64,000 nucleotides of DNA from Phenylobacterium sp. (GTDB lineage Bacteria; Pseudomonadota; Alphaproteobacteria; Caulobacterales; Caulobacteraceae): NCBI RefSeq assembly GCF_016793225.1, contig NZ_JAEUMN010000154.1, positions 1 through 64,000 of the forward strand, in the 5' to 3' direction. Positions 57,486-64,000 of this stretch are shown here, piece by piece (within the stretch, counting starts at the first letter, position 1; every line of letters begins with the position of its first letter). A program made the position numbers and the translations under genes. Below the pieces are notes generated by a model. That model was given only the letters and a program-made list of their open reading frames with translations, did no database searches and was not told the DNA's origin.

Positions 57486-57968
57486 ATGTCCACGGCGTGC
57501 GATCATCACGAGGAGCACCAGCACCACGGGCTGCGCGGCGCGGCGCTCGCGGCCGCGCTGACGTCGGCGGAGGCCCGGTGCGCGGCCACCCAGGAGCGCC
57601 TCACGGCCCCTCGCCGACGGGTGCTGGAGCTGCTGCTCGGCGCCGACGCGCCCCTGAAGGCGTACGACCTGATCGCAGCCTTCGGCGACCGCGGCGAGCC
57701 TGCCAAGCCGCCCACGGTGTACCGTGCGCTCGAGTTCCTCGAACGCCTCGGATTTGCGCACCGGATCGAGAGTCTGAACGCTTATGTGCCATGCCGCATC
57801 GAGGGGGCGCACGTGGCGGCGTTCCTGATCTGCGACTGCTGTGGCGAGGCCGCCGAGGTCCAGCCCGACCTCGCCGCGCAGGTCCGGGCCATGGCCCGCG
57901 CCACCGGCTACGAGGTGCGAGGCGTGACGCTGGAAGCGCACGGGCTGTGCGCGGGCTGCCGCCCGTAG
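57486..57968 (+). CDS. zur: Fur-family zinc uptake regulator Zur
   Basis: This 160-residue repressor has an unusual His-rich start (DHHEEHQHH, residues 6-14), the winged helix (about 40-95, with the KPPTVYRALEFLERLGF recognition segment), and the C-terminal domain with C103, C116-x2-C119 and C155-x2-C158 for structural zinc. This Cys pattern and the GLCAGC ending are those of Zur rather than Fur. It should repress zinc uptake genes when zinc is plentiful; the divergent TonB receptor and the palindrome between them fit that. Confidence 0.92.
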   Translation: MSTACDHHEEHQHHGLRGAALAAALTSAEARCAATQERLTAPRRRVLELLLGADAPLKAYDLIAAFGDRGEPAKPPTVYRALEFLERLGFAHRIESLNAYVPCRIEGAHVAAFLICDCCGEAAEVQPDLAAQVRAMARATGYEVRGVTLEAHGLCAGCRP

Positions 57969-57986
57969 AACGTCCGGACGGCGACG

Positions 57987-58014
57987 CGCCCGCAGCCGGC
58001 TAGGGCTGCGGGCG
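57987..58014 (+). terminator. Stem-loop after zur
   Basis: A perfect 11-bp stem (CGCCCGCAGCC / GGCTGCGGGCG) with a 6-base loop lies 18 bp after the zur stop codon. There is no T-run after it, so it may be a terminator of the weak kind or an mRNA 3'-end structure. Confidence 0.6.
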
Positions 58015-58109
58015 TCCGGTCAATCGAGGCGGACAGGGTCAGGCCCAGGGCCACACCCGTTCAGACGGACCGTCTGGCCGGGCTAAGGGGGCGGCCTGTC
58101 GCGTCGCGA

Positions 58110-58991
58110 TCACCAGAAGACGTTGCGCACGACCTGGACGACCCGGCCGCTCCACTCGTCCACCAGCAGGGCGTCGTCGCCGGCGCGGACCCAGTTGAAG
58201 CCGGGCGGCGGAAGCGGAAGGTCGTAGTACCAGGGATCGACGATCCACCAGTTCGGGCCGAACCAGCTCCGCGGCAGGAAGTCGCCATAGGTCCAGCTGC
58301 GGACATAGAAGCCCACCGGCGGGCGCCACACGTGCCGGTAGCGGTAGCGGTTCGGGCTGAAATAGCTCGACGGATAGCGTCCACGCTCCCAGCGGCGGTG
58401 ATCGCCCCGATGGTCCCGGTCCCCGCGGCGCTCCCAGTCGCGGCGACCGTCGCCGCCCCAGCGGCGATCACCGTCCCGCCGGCCGTCCCGGTCGAAGCGG
58501 CCGTCCCCTCGGGGTCCGTCGTCGCGGCGCCCGTCGCTGCGGGGCCCATCGCCGCGGCGGTCGCCGTCGCGCCAGCCGCCGGCCCGCTCACCGCCATCGC
58601 GCCGGTCGCGACGGTCGCTGTCGCCCCAGTCCCGCCGGTCGCCGCGGCCGTCCGGGCCGCCACGACCGCGACCGTCTCCGCGGCCGCCCCACTCGCGCCG
58701 GTCGCCGCCGCCGCGCGCTTCGCCGCGATCCCCGCCATCGCGGCGGGGCTGAGCCGCGGCCGGCGCCTGCGGGGCCGAGGGCGCCTCGCGCGCCACCGGG
58801 GGACCCTCGCGCCGACCGCCGCCGTCGCGCCGGCCGCGGTCGAAGTCGCGGGACGCACCGTCCCGCTGCGGGCGGTCCCGCCGCTCCAGGCGTTCGGCCC
58901 GATCGCCGCCCCCCGGCTGGGCCGAGGCGGGCGCGGGGATCGCCGCCGCCGCCAGGATCACGACCGCCAGGGCCGTCATCGCCGTCTTCAT
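58110..58991 (-). CDS. RcnB-like exported protein with Arg/Asp/Gly-rich linker
   Basis: This 293-residue protein has a signal peptide (1-24), a very long Arg/Asp/Gly-rich low-complexity stretch (25-200) with RRDG/GDRR repeats, and a C-terminal RcnB domain (about 205-293) ending in the family signature: FNWVRAGDDALLVDEWSGRV and VVRNVFW. RcnB is a periplasmic protein needed for nickel/cobalt homeostasis in E. coli; the alphaproteobacterial members with long linkers are uncharacterised. A palindrome (CAGACGG-A-CCGTCTG) lies downstream at about 58061-58075. Confidence 0.85.
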   Translation of the reverse strand: MKTAMTALAVVILAAAAIPAPASAQPGGGDRAERLERRDRPQRDGASRDFDRGRRDGGGRREGPPVAREAPSAPQAPAAAQPRRDGGDRGEARGGGDRREWGGRGDGRGRGGPDGRGDRRDWGDSDRRDRRDGGERAGGWRDGDRRGDGPRSDGRRDDGPRGDGRFDRDGRRDGDRRWGGDGRRDWERRGDRDHRGDHRRWERGRYPSSYFSPNRYRYRHVWRPPVGFYVRSWTYGDFLPRSWFGPNWWIVDPWYYDLPLPPPGFNWVRAGDDALLVDEWSGRVVQVVRNVFW

Positions 58992-59141
58992 CGTCGTTTC
59001 ATCCGATTTCGGTCGCCTTTCGGCGGCCGGTCAGTCCCTTCATGGGACAGTTGGCGCGATCGGGCCTGAACCGTGCTTGAACGGCGCCGCGGCCGCCACG
59101 GGATGATGCGCGGGACGGGGACAGGACTGTAGGATGAGCCG

Positions 59142-59684
59142 ATGAGCGCGACTCCCCACGACATCCTCGGCTTCTGGACCCAGGCCGGACCCAAGCAATG
59201 GTTCTCGAAGAACCCGAGGTTCGACGCGGCCATCCGCCTGAAGTTCGAGCCGGTGCACCATGCCGCGGCGCGCGGCGAGTACGATCACTGGGCCGACACC
59301 GCCGAGGGCACCTTGGCGCTCCTGATCCTGCTGGACCAGTTCCCCCGAAACCTCTTCCGGGAGAGCGCGCATGCGTGGGCCACGGACCCCAAGGCGCGCG
59401 TCCTGGCCCGCGCGGCGGCCGAGAAGGGCTGGCACCGCGACGCCCCGTCCGAGCTCCGGCAGTTCATGCTGCTGCCGTTCGAACATTCCGAGGACCTGGC
59501 GGACCAGGAATACGGCCTCGAACTCGCGCGCGACCTCGGCGACGCCGAGATGATCAAGTGGCACGAGATCCACCGCGACATCATCGCGAGGTTCGGGCGA
59601 TTTCCGCACCGCAACGCCGCGCTGGGGCGCACGACGACGGCCGAAGAACAGGCGTTCCTCGACGAGGGCGGTTTCGCGGGATAG
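59142..59684 (+). CDS. DUF924 family protein
   Basis: This 180-residue cytoplasmic protein matches DUF924, a helical repeat-like (TPR-like) family of unknown function: DILGFWTQAGPKQWFSKNPRFDAAI, LALLILLDQFPRNLFR, and FMLLPFEHSEDLADQE are its conserved segments, with GRFPHRNAALGR near the end. Length is standard. It stands alone, convergent with a small secreted protein. Confidence 0.92.
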   Translation: MSATPHDILGFWTQAGPKQWFSKNPRFDAAIRLKFEPVHHAAARGEYDHWADTAEGTLALLILLDQFPRNLFRESAHAWATDPKARVLARAAAEKGWHRDAPSELRQFMLLPFEHSEDLADQEYGLELARDLGDAEMIKWHEIHRDIIARFGRFPHRNAALGRTTTAEEQAFLDEGGFAG

Positions 59685-59708
59685 CGCTGGGCGCGCGCTC
59701 CGGAGAGG

Positions 59709-59942
59709 CTACTCGGGCTTGGTCTGGCCCTTGTCCGCCGGCTCGGCGGCGCCTTCGCCCGGCTTGGTGGCGGCCTTGACGGGCTCGTTGCGGCACTTCT
59801 TGCGCTTGAGGTTCGAGCCGCTCACTTCGTAGGTCACGCAGACCTTGCGCATCTCGGGCTGGGCCGCCTTGGCCGCTTCCCCGGACTGCGTGGCCTCGGG
59901 CGCGACGAAGAGCGCGATGGCCGCGAACGCGGAAATCAACAT
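59709..59942 (-). CDS. Small exported protein
   Basis: This 77-residue protein has a signal peptide (about 1-20) and a short mature part with a cysteine pair (KVCVTYEVSGSNLKRKKC), then a Lys/Glu/Pro-rich tail. The R-K-V-C-x-x-x-x-V-x-G-S-x-L-x-x-K-x-C pattern is common in tiny secreted proteins of Caulobacterales and Sphingomonadales. The function is unknown. A disulfide-closed beta hairpin in the periplasm is likely. Confidence 0.72.
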   Translation of the reverse strand: MLISAFAAIALFVAPEATQSGEAAKAAQPEMRKVCVTYEVSGSNLKRKKCRNEPVKAATKPGEGAAEPADKGQTKPE

Positions 59943-60116
59943 GGAAACCCCGTACTCATGGATCCTGTACGCCGCCCTTAACCGTGGGGAAGCCGCACGC
60001 CAAGGCTGGAATCGACCAACGGTCGCTCCGGCGTTGCATCCTTGCCTGTGGATGAGGCGCCGGCGCCGGCTGATTCGCCTGTCCGCGAATCACTTGCTGC
60101 GCGAGGCTGACTCCCG

Positions 60117-60962
60117 ATGAACGCCCACGCCGCCATCGCCTCGCGCCCCTACGCGGCTCCGGACCACCCCGAGCGGCAGTACCTCGGCCTGCTGGAGGAC
60201 ATCCTCGAGAACGGCGTCCGCCGCGGCGACCGGACGGGCGTCGGCACGCTGGGCGTCTTCGGCCGGCAGATGCGTTTCGACCTGTCGCAGGGCTTCCCGC
60301 TGCTGACGACGAAGAAGCTGCACCGCAAGTCGATCATCCTCGAACTGCTGTGGTTCCTGCGCGGCGACACCAACGTGCGGTGGCTGCAGGAGCGTGGCGT
60401 CAGCATCTGGGACGAGTGGGCCGATCCGACTGGCGAGTTGGGCCCGGTCTACGGCAAGCAGTGGCGCTCGTGGACGGCCCCGGACGGCCGCGTGATCGAC
60501 CAGATCGCCGCCGTGGTGCAGGGCCTGAAATCCAATCCCGACAGCCGCCGCCACATCGTCTCGGCCTGGAACCCGGCCGAGGTGGAGGACATGGCCCTGC
60601 CGCCCTGCCACTGCCTGTTCCAGTTCTTCGTCGCCGACGGAAAGCTCTCGTGCCAGCTCTACCAGCGTTCGGCGGACGTGTTCCTGGGCGTGCCGTTCAA
60701 CATCGCCAGCTACGCCCTGCTGACGCTGATGGTGGCGAAGGTGTGCGGATACGAGCCCGGCGAGTTCGTGCACACCCTGGGCGACGCGCACCTCTACCTG
60801 AACCACCTCGACCAGGCGCGGCTGCAGCTGTCGCGCGAGCCGCTGCCCCTGCCCGCCATGCAGATCGCCGACAAGGACGACCTGTTCGGGTTCGACTACG
60901 AGGATTTCAAGCTGGTGGGCTACCAGGCGCACCCGTCCATCGCCGCCCCGATCGCGGTCTGA
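60117..60962 (+). CDS. thyA: Thymidylate synthase
   Basis: ThyA methylates dUMP to dTMP using methylene-tetrahydrofolate. This 281-residue protein has DRTGVGT, the catalytic cysteine C164 in [23 protein letters not shown], and [23 protein letters not shown]. Length is normal. It is followed after four bases by a MazG-like gene and then by folA, which regenerates its folate product, so the three form a nucleotide-supply operon. Confidence 0.98.
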   Translation: MNAHAAIASRPYAAPDHPERQYLGLLEDILENGVRRGDRTGVGTLGVFGRQMRFDLSQGFPLLTTKKLHRKSIILELLWFLRGDTNVRWLQERGVSIWDEWADPTGELGPVYGKQWRSWTAPDGRVIDQIAAVVQGLKSNPDSRRHIVSAWNPAEVEDMALPPCHCLFQFFVADGKLSCQLYQRSADVFLGVPFNIASYALLTLMVAKVCGYEPGEFVHTLGDAHLYLNHLDQARLQLSREPLPLPAMQIADKDDLFGFDYEDFKLVGYQAHPSIAAPIAV

Positions 60963-60966
60963 ACCG

Positions 60967-61278
60967 TTGAAGGCGCCGCTCACGCTCCGCGAGGTGACCG
61001 AGTCGGCGGCGCGGATCTCGGACATCTACGCCGGCAAGTACGCCATCGCGCGCGACGACGACTGGTACCTGATCAAGCTCCAGGAGGAACTGGGCGAGCT
61101 GGCCCAGGCGCACCTGCGGCTGTCCAGCCGGGGCCGCGGCGAGGCCACCGAGCACGACCGCGCCGACGAGGCGGCCGACGTCCTGTGCATGCTGCTGCTC
61201 TATTGCCGCCGCTTCGACATCGACGTCGACGCCGCCGTGCGCCGCAAGTGGCTGAGCTGGCTCGAGCCGGCGCGCTGA
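60967..61278 (+). CDS. MazG-like nucleotide pyrophosphohydrolase
   Basis: This 103-residue helical protein has the all-alpha NTP pyrophosphatase features: the KLQEELGELAQAHLRL helix with the EExxE metal motif, and the DEAADVLCMLLLY helix. Such enzymes remove non-canonical or surplus dNTPs, for example dUTP or dCTP. The TTG start is four bases after the thyA stop, showing coupling. Its place between thyA and folA suggests a dUTP/dCTP-cleaning or dUMP-supplying role, which is inference. Confidence 0.85.
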   Translation: MKAPLTLREVTESAARISDIYAGKYAIARDDDWYLIKLQEELGELAQAHLRLSSRGRGEATEHDRADEAADVLCMLLLYCRRFDIDVDAAVRRKWLSWLEPAR

Positions 61279-61318
61279 TCCGTAGCGCCCGGCCCCCGCG
61301 CGCGCTAACGAGGGGCCC

Positions 61319-61840
61319 ATGTCGTCCAACGTCATCCTCGCCGCCGGTCCGATCGCGCGCGCCCGCAACGGCGTGATCGGACGCGACGGGACCCTGCCCT
61401 GGCGCCTGCGCACCGACCTGGCCAACTTCCGCGCGGTGACCATGGGCAAGCCGGTCATCATGGGCCGCAAGACCTGGGAAAGCCTGCCGAAGAAGCCGCT
61501 CGTGGGGCGGACGAACATCGTGCTCAGCCGCGACGGCTCGTTCGAGCCCGCAGGCGCCGTGGTGTGCGAGGACTTCTCCGAGGCCGTGGCGATCGCCCGC
61601 GAGCAGGCCGAGGACGACGGCGCGCGCGAGGTGTGCGTGATCGGCGGCGCGTCGCTCTTCGAACTCGCCCTGCCGAAGGCCCGCCGGCTGTACCTGACCG
61701 ACGTGGACGCCGATGTGGAGGGCGACGTCGTGCTCTCGCCGATCGACGAGAGCCGGTGGACCGAGGTCCGCGCCGAGCGTCACGAGGCTTCGGAGCACGA
61801 CGAGCATCCGTTCACGATCCGGGTGCTCGAACGCCGCTGA
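61319..61840 (+). CDS. folA: Dihydrofolate reductase
   Basis: DHFR reduces dihydrofolate to tetrahydrofolate. This 173-residue protein has the GVIGRDGTLPWRLRTDL segment with catalytic D33, the GRKTWESLPKKPLVGRTNIVLSRD cofactor region and VIGGASLFELALP. The Met20-loop region (AAGPIARARNGVIG) is slightly longer than in E. coli. It lies 40 bp after the MazG-like gene in the thyA operon, as in many bacteria. Confidence 0.97.
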   Translation: MSSNVILAAGPIARARNGVIGRDGTLPWRLRTDLANFRAVTMGKPVIMGRKTWESLPKKPLVGRTNIVLSRDGSFEPAGAVVCEDFSEAVAIAREQAEDDGAREVCVIGGASLFELALPKARRLYLTDVDADVEGDVVLSPIDESRWTEVRAERHEASEHDEHPFTIRVLERR

Positions 61841-61910
61841 CGCGGGGTCACCGATGGCGCCTCTCCAGGCGCGCGCTATGGTCGCCGCCACGAGAGAGGG
61901 AGCGTGCGCC

Positions 61911-62822
61911 ATGGATTTCGAGGTGGTCTGCGAAGGGCTGGAGTTTCCCGAGGGGCCGATCGCCATGGCCGACGGCTCGGTGATCCTCACCGAGATCAAG
62001 GGCCAGCGGCTGACGCGGGTGAAGCCGGACGGATCGAAGGAGACGGTGGTCGAGACCGGCGGCGGTCCGAACGGCGCGGCGATCGGGCCCGACGGCGCCA
62101 TCTGGATCACCAACAACGGCGGCTCGTTCGTCTGGCTCGACAACGGCGGCCTGACCATCCCGGGCCCCACGCCGCCCACCCACACGGGCGGCTACATCCA
62201 GCGCTACGACCTGAAGACGGGCAAGCTGGAGACGGTCTACGACGCCTGCGACGGCAAGCGGCTGGTCGGGCCCAACGACCTCGTCTTCGACAGGTCGGGC
62301 GGGTTCTGGTTCACCGACCACGGCTGCTCGACCCCCGACGGCCGGAAGAACGGCGCCGTCTACTACGCCAAGGCCGACGGCAGCCACATCAGCCAGCAGC
62401 GCGGGCACCTGATCTCGCCGAACGGCGTCGGCCTCTCGCCCGACGAGAAGACGGTCTACGTGGCCGACACCCAGCTGGGCCGCCTGTGGGGCTTCGACGT
62501 GGCCGAGACCGGGATCCTCGCGCCGAACCCCGGCTTCGCGCCCGGTCGCGTGATCTGCAACCTGCCCGGCTACCAGTTGCTGGACAGCCTGGCGGTGGAG
62601 GCCTCGGGCAAGGTCTGCGTGGCGACCATCATCAACGGCGGCATCACCGCCTTCGACCCGGACGGCTCGGTCGAGCACTTCGCCTTCCCGGACCTGATCT
62701 GCACCAACATCTGCTTCGGCGGGGCCGACATGCGCACGGCGTGGATCACGGCGTCGTCTACCGGCAAGCTGATGAAGGCGACCTGGCCGCGACCGGGGCT
62801 GAAGCTGAACTTCAACGGCTGA
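61911..62822 (+). CDS. SMP-30/gluconolactonase-like protein
   Basis: This 303-residue beta-propeller protein has the SMP-30/gluconolaconase features: the metal-binding glutamate in EGLEFPEGPIAM, GPNDLVFDRSGGFWFTDHG and SPNGVGLSPDEKTVYVADT. Family members hydrolyse lactones (sugar lactones or those made by Baeyer-Villiger enzymes). GAGAGGGAG lies before the ATG. It starts 70 bp after folA and may have its own promoter. No signal peptide, so it is cytoplasmic. Confidence 0.9.
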   Translation: MDFEVVCEGLEFPEGPIAMADGSVILTEIKGQRLTRVKPDGSKETVVETGGGPNGAAIGPDGAIWITNNGGSFVWLDNGGLTIPGPTPPTHTGGYIQRYDLKTGKLETVYDACDGKRLVGPNDLVFDRSGGFWFTDHGCSTPDGRKNGAVYYAKADGSHISQQRGHLISPNGVGLSPDEKTVYVADTQLGRLWGFDVAETGILAPNPGFAPGRVICNLPGYQLLDSLAVEASGKVCVATIINGGITAFDPDGSVEHFAFPDLICTNICFGGADMRTAWITASSTGKLMKATWPRPGLKLNFNG

Positions 62823-62831
62823 GGATCCGCC

Positions 62832-62904
62832 CCCTCCGTCTCATCGCGTCGCGATGAGCCACCTCCCCCGCGTGCGGGGAGGTGGCGGCTAAGCCGTCGG
62901 AGGG
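62832..62904. repeat. Cloverleaf-like palindromic element (three hairpins in an outer stem)
   Basis: An outer stem CCCTCCG (62832-62838) / CGGAGGG (62898-62904) encloses three perfect hairpins: CTCATCGCG-T-CGCGATGAG (62840-62858), CCACCTCCCC-N7-GGGGAGGTGG (62859-62885) and CGGCT-A-AGCCG (62886-62896). It lies between the convergent SMP-30 and OYE genes. It is not a tRNA, since it has no anticodon arm or T-loop sequence. It may also serve as a terminator. Confidence 0.8.
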
Positions 62905-62915
62905 TGCGCTCGACC

Positions 62916-64000
62916 TCAGTACAGCGTCGCCATGGCCGCGCGGTCGAAGGCCTTCAGTTCGCCGTGGCGGCCGTCGCGGACCTTCACGACCCACTCCGGA
63001 TCCTGCAGCAGCGCACGGCCCACCGCGACGAGGTCGAAGTCGCCGCGCTCAAGCATCTCCTCCAGGCGGTCCAGCGACGCCGGCTCGCTCTTTTCGCCGG
63101 CGTAGGCGGCGATGAACTCGCCCGACAGGCCCACGGAGCCCACGGTGATGGTCGGGACGCCGGTGATCTTCTTGGCCCAGCCGGCGAAGTTGAGGTCGCT
63201 GCCCTCGAACTCCGGCTCCCAGAAGCGCCGCTGCGAGCAGTGCAGGCAGTCCGCGCCGGCGTCCACCAGGGCGCCCAGCCAGGCTTCGAGCGCCTGCGGG
63301 GTCTCGGCGAGGCGGGCGGTGAAGTCCTGCTGCTTCCACTGGCTGATGCGGATGATCACCGGGTAGTCCGGCCCGACCGCCTTGCGCACCGCACGCAGGA
63401 TGTCGGCGGCGAAGCGGGCGCGGCCGGCGATGTCCTTGCCGCCGTAGGCGTCCTCGCGGAGGTTCACGCCGTCCCAGAAGAACTGGTCGATCAGGTAGCC
63501 GTGGGCGCCGTGCAGCTCGATGGCGTCGAAGCCCAGGTCCTTGGCGGCCTTGGCGGCGTCGGCGAAGGCGCGGACGGCGTCGGCCACCTCCTCCTCGCTC
63601 ATCGGCTCGCCGAACTTCTTGCCGGGGCTCGAGTAGCCCGACGGGCTGTCGTAGGGGCCGGGCGGCCGCCAGGTCTCGCTGCGGGTGCGCACTGCGCCCA
63701 CGTGCCAGAGCTGGGGCGCGATCTTGCCGCCCTCGGCGTGAACCGCGTCGACCACGCGCTTCCACGCCGCAAGCTCGGCCTCGCCGTGGAAGCGGGGGAT
63801 GTTCGGGTCGTTCAGCGAGGCGGGCCGGTCGACGCCCGTGCCCTCGGTGATGATCAGCCCCACCTGGTTCTTCGCGCGGCGCGCGTAGTAGGCCGCGACG
63901 TCCTCGGTGGCGACGCCGCCGGGCGAGAACGATCGCGTCATGGGCGCCATGACGATGCGGTTCGGAAGGTGCACGCCCTTGAGGTCGAAGGGGCGGAAGA
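62916..64000 (-). CDS. Old Yellow Enzyme family NADH:flavin oxidoreductase (5' part outside window)
   Basis: This FMN-dependent ene-reductase is cut by the right edge; at least 361 residues are visible and the frame stays open to the last base, reading FRPFDLKGVHLPNRIVMAPMTRS, the normal OYE N-terminus, so only a few residues are missing. Other features are APQLWHVG, the GFDAIELHGAHGYLIDQFF active-site region and VAVGRALLQDPEWV. Such enzymes reduce activated C=C bonds of enones or nitro compounds. An internal GTG at 63974 should not be taken as the start. Confidence 0.93.
   Translation of the reverse strand, partial: FRPFDLKGVHLPNRIVMAPMTRSFSPGGVATEDVAAYYARRAKNQVGLIITEGTGVDRPASLNDPNIPRFHGEAELAAWKRVVDAVHAEGGKIAPQLWHVGAVRTRSETWRPPGPYDSPSGYSSPGKKFGEPMSEEEVADAVRAFADAAKAAKDLGFDAIELHGAHGYLIDQFFWDGVNLREDAYGGKDIAGRARFAADILRAVRKAVGPDYPVIIRISQWKQQDFTARLAETPQALEAWLGALVDAGADCLHCSQRRFWEPEFEGSDLNFAGWAKKITGVPTITVGSVGLSGEFIAAYAGEKSEPASLDRLEEMLERGDFDLVAVGRALLQDPEWVVKVRDGRHGELKAFDRAAMATLY

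Noticed and set aside
62832..62904. Cloverleaf element considered as a tRNA gene
   Set aside because: There is no GTTCRA T-loop, no anticodon stem of proper length and no CCA end; hairpin sizes are wrong for a tRNA.
62916..63974. GTG at 63974 as the start of the OYE gene
   Set aside because: The reading frame continues to the window edge with the typical OYE N-terminal FRPFDLKG, so the true start is outside the window.

Overview
The window is a GC-rich (roughly 70% by eye), gene-dense chromosomal segment of an alphaproteobacterium, most likely Caulobacterales close to Caulobacter or Phenylobacterium. The reasons are: a 231-residue CtrA cell-cycle regulator preceded by CcrM-type GANTC sites and TTAAC half-sites and sitting next to fliI-fliJ; the alphaproteobacterial backbone ubiG-lysC ... 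ptsP-rodZ-ispG ... prfA ... prmC-DUF4167; PEPxxWA-type sorting tails; and many small intergenic palindromes. I saw no tRNA, rRNA, CRISPR array, transposase or prophage gene.

Layout. 1-408: tandem repeats. 0.4-2.5 kb (-): nitronate monooxygenase-like flavoprotein and Rieske oxygenase. 2.7-4.9 kb: uvrB. 5-10.5 kb: secreted and membrane proteins, two PEPxxWA proteins, and a TetR-SRPBCC-membrane protein operon behind three palindromic operators. 10.5-13.8 kb: fliJ, fliI, a small membrane protein and ctrA. 13.9-21.5 kb: membrane M28 peptidase, ArsC, M23 peptidase, methyltransferase, zinc alcohol dehydrogenase, ChrA. 21.5-29 kb: a catabolic or detoxification cluster with alpha/beta hydrolase, acyl-CoA ligase, LprI-like protein, SDR, nitroreductase, Baeyer-Villiger-type monooxygenase and VOC protein. 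29-31.5 kb: small proteins, a Tyr/Gly-rich BON protein and an FkbM methyltransferase. 31.5-33.7 kb: ubiG and lysC. 33.7-43.5 kb: an accessory block opening with a large inverted repeat and holding an MFS transporter with a divergent Fe-S type regulator, lipocalin, membrane hydrolase, amidohydrolase, M24 peptidase and P450. 43.6-55 kb: ptsP, rodZ, ispG, small genes, PNPOx-like protein, prfA, YihY, MOSC, prmC, DUF4167. 55.3-58 kb: a divergent zinc module (TonB receptor / Zur) around a perfect-armed 18-bp palindrome. 58-64 kb: RcnB-like protein, DUF924, thyA-MazG-like-folA, SMP-30 protein, and an Old Yellow Enzyme cut by the right edge.

How the genes work together. The housekeeping parts cover DNA repair (uvrB), flagellar export (fliI/fliJ), cell-cycle control (ctrA), ubiquinone, aspartate-family amino acid and isoprenoid synthesis (ubiG, lysC, ispG), nitrogen-PTS signalling (ptsP), shape (rodZ), translation termination (prfA with its methylase prmC), and thymidylate/folate supply (thyA, folA). 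The accessory parts are rich in oxidoreductases and hydrolases typical of organisms living on complex or aromatic organics. No classical defence system or mobile element is visible. The most distinctive signals are regulatory: the ctrA promoter region, the Zur palindrome, the triple TetR operator, the TTTGACA repeats between the MFS and Fe-S regulator genes, and structured intergenic repeats.
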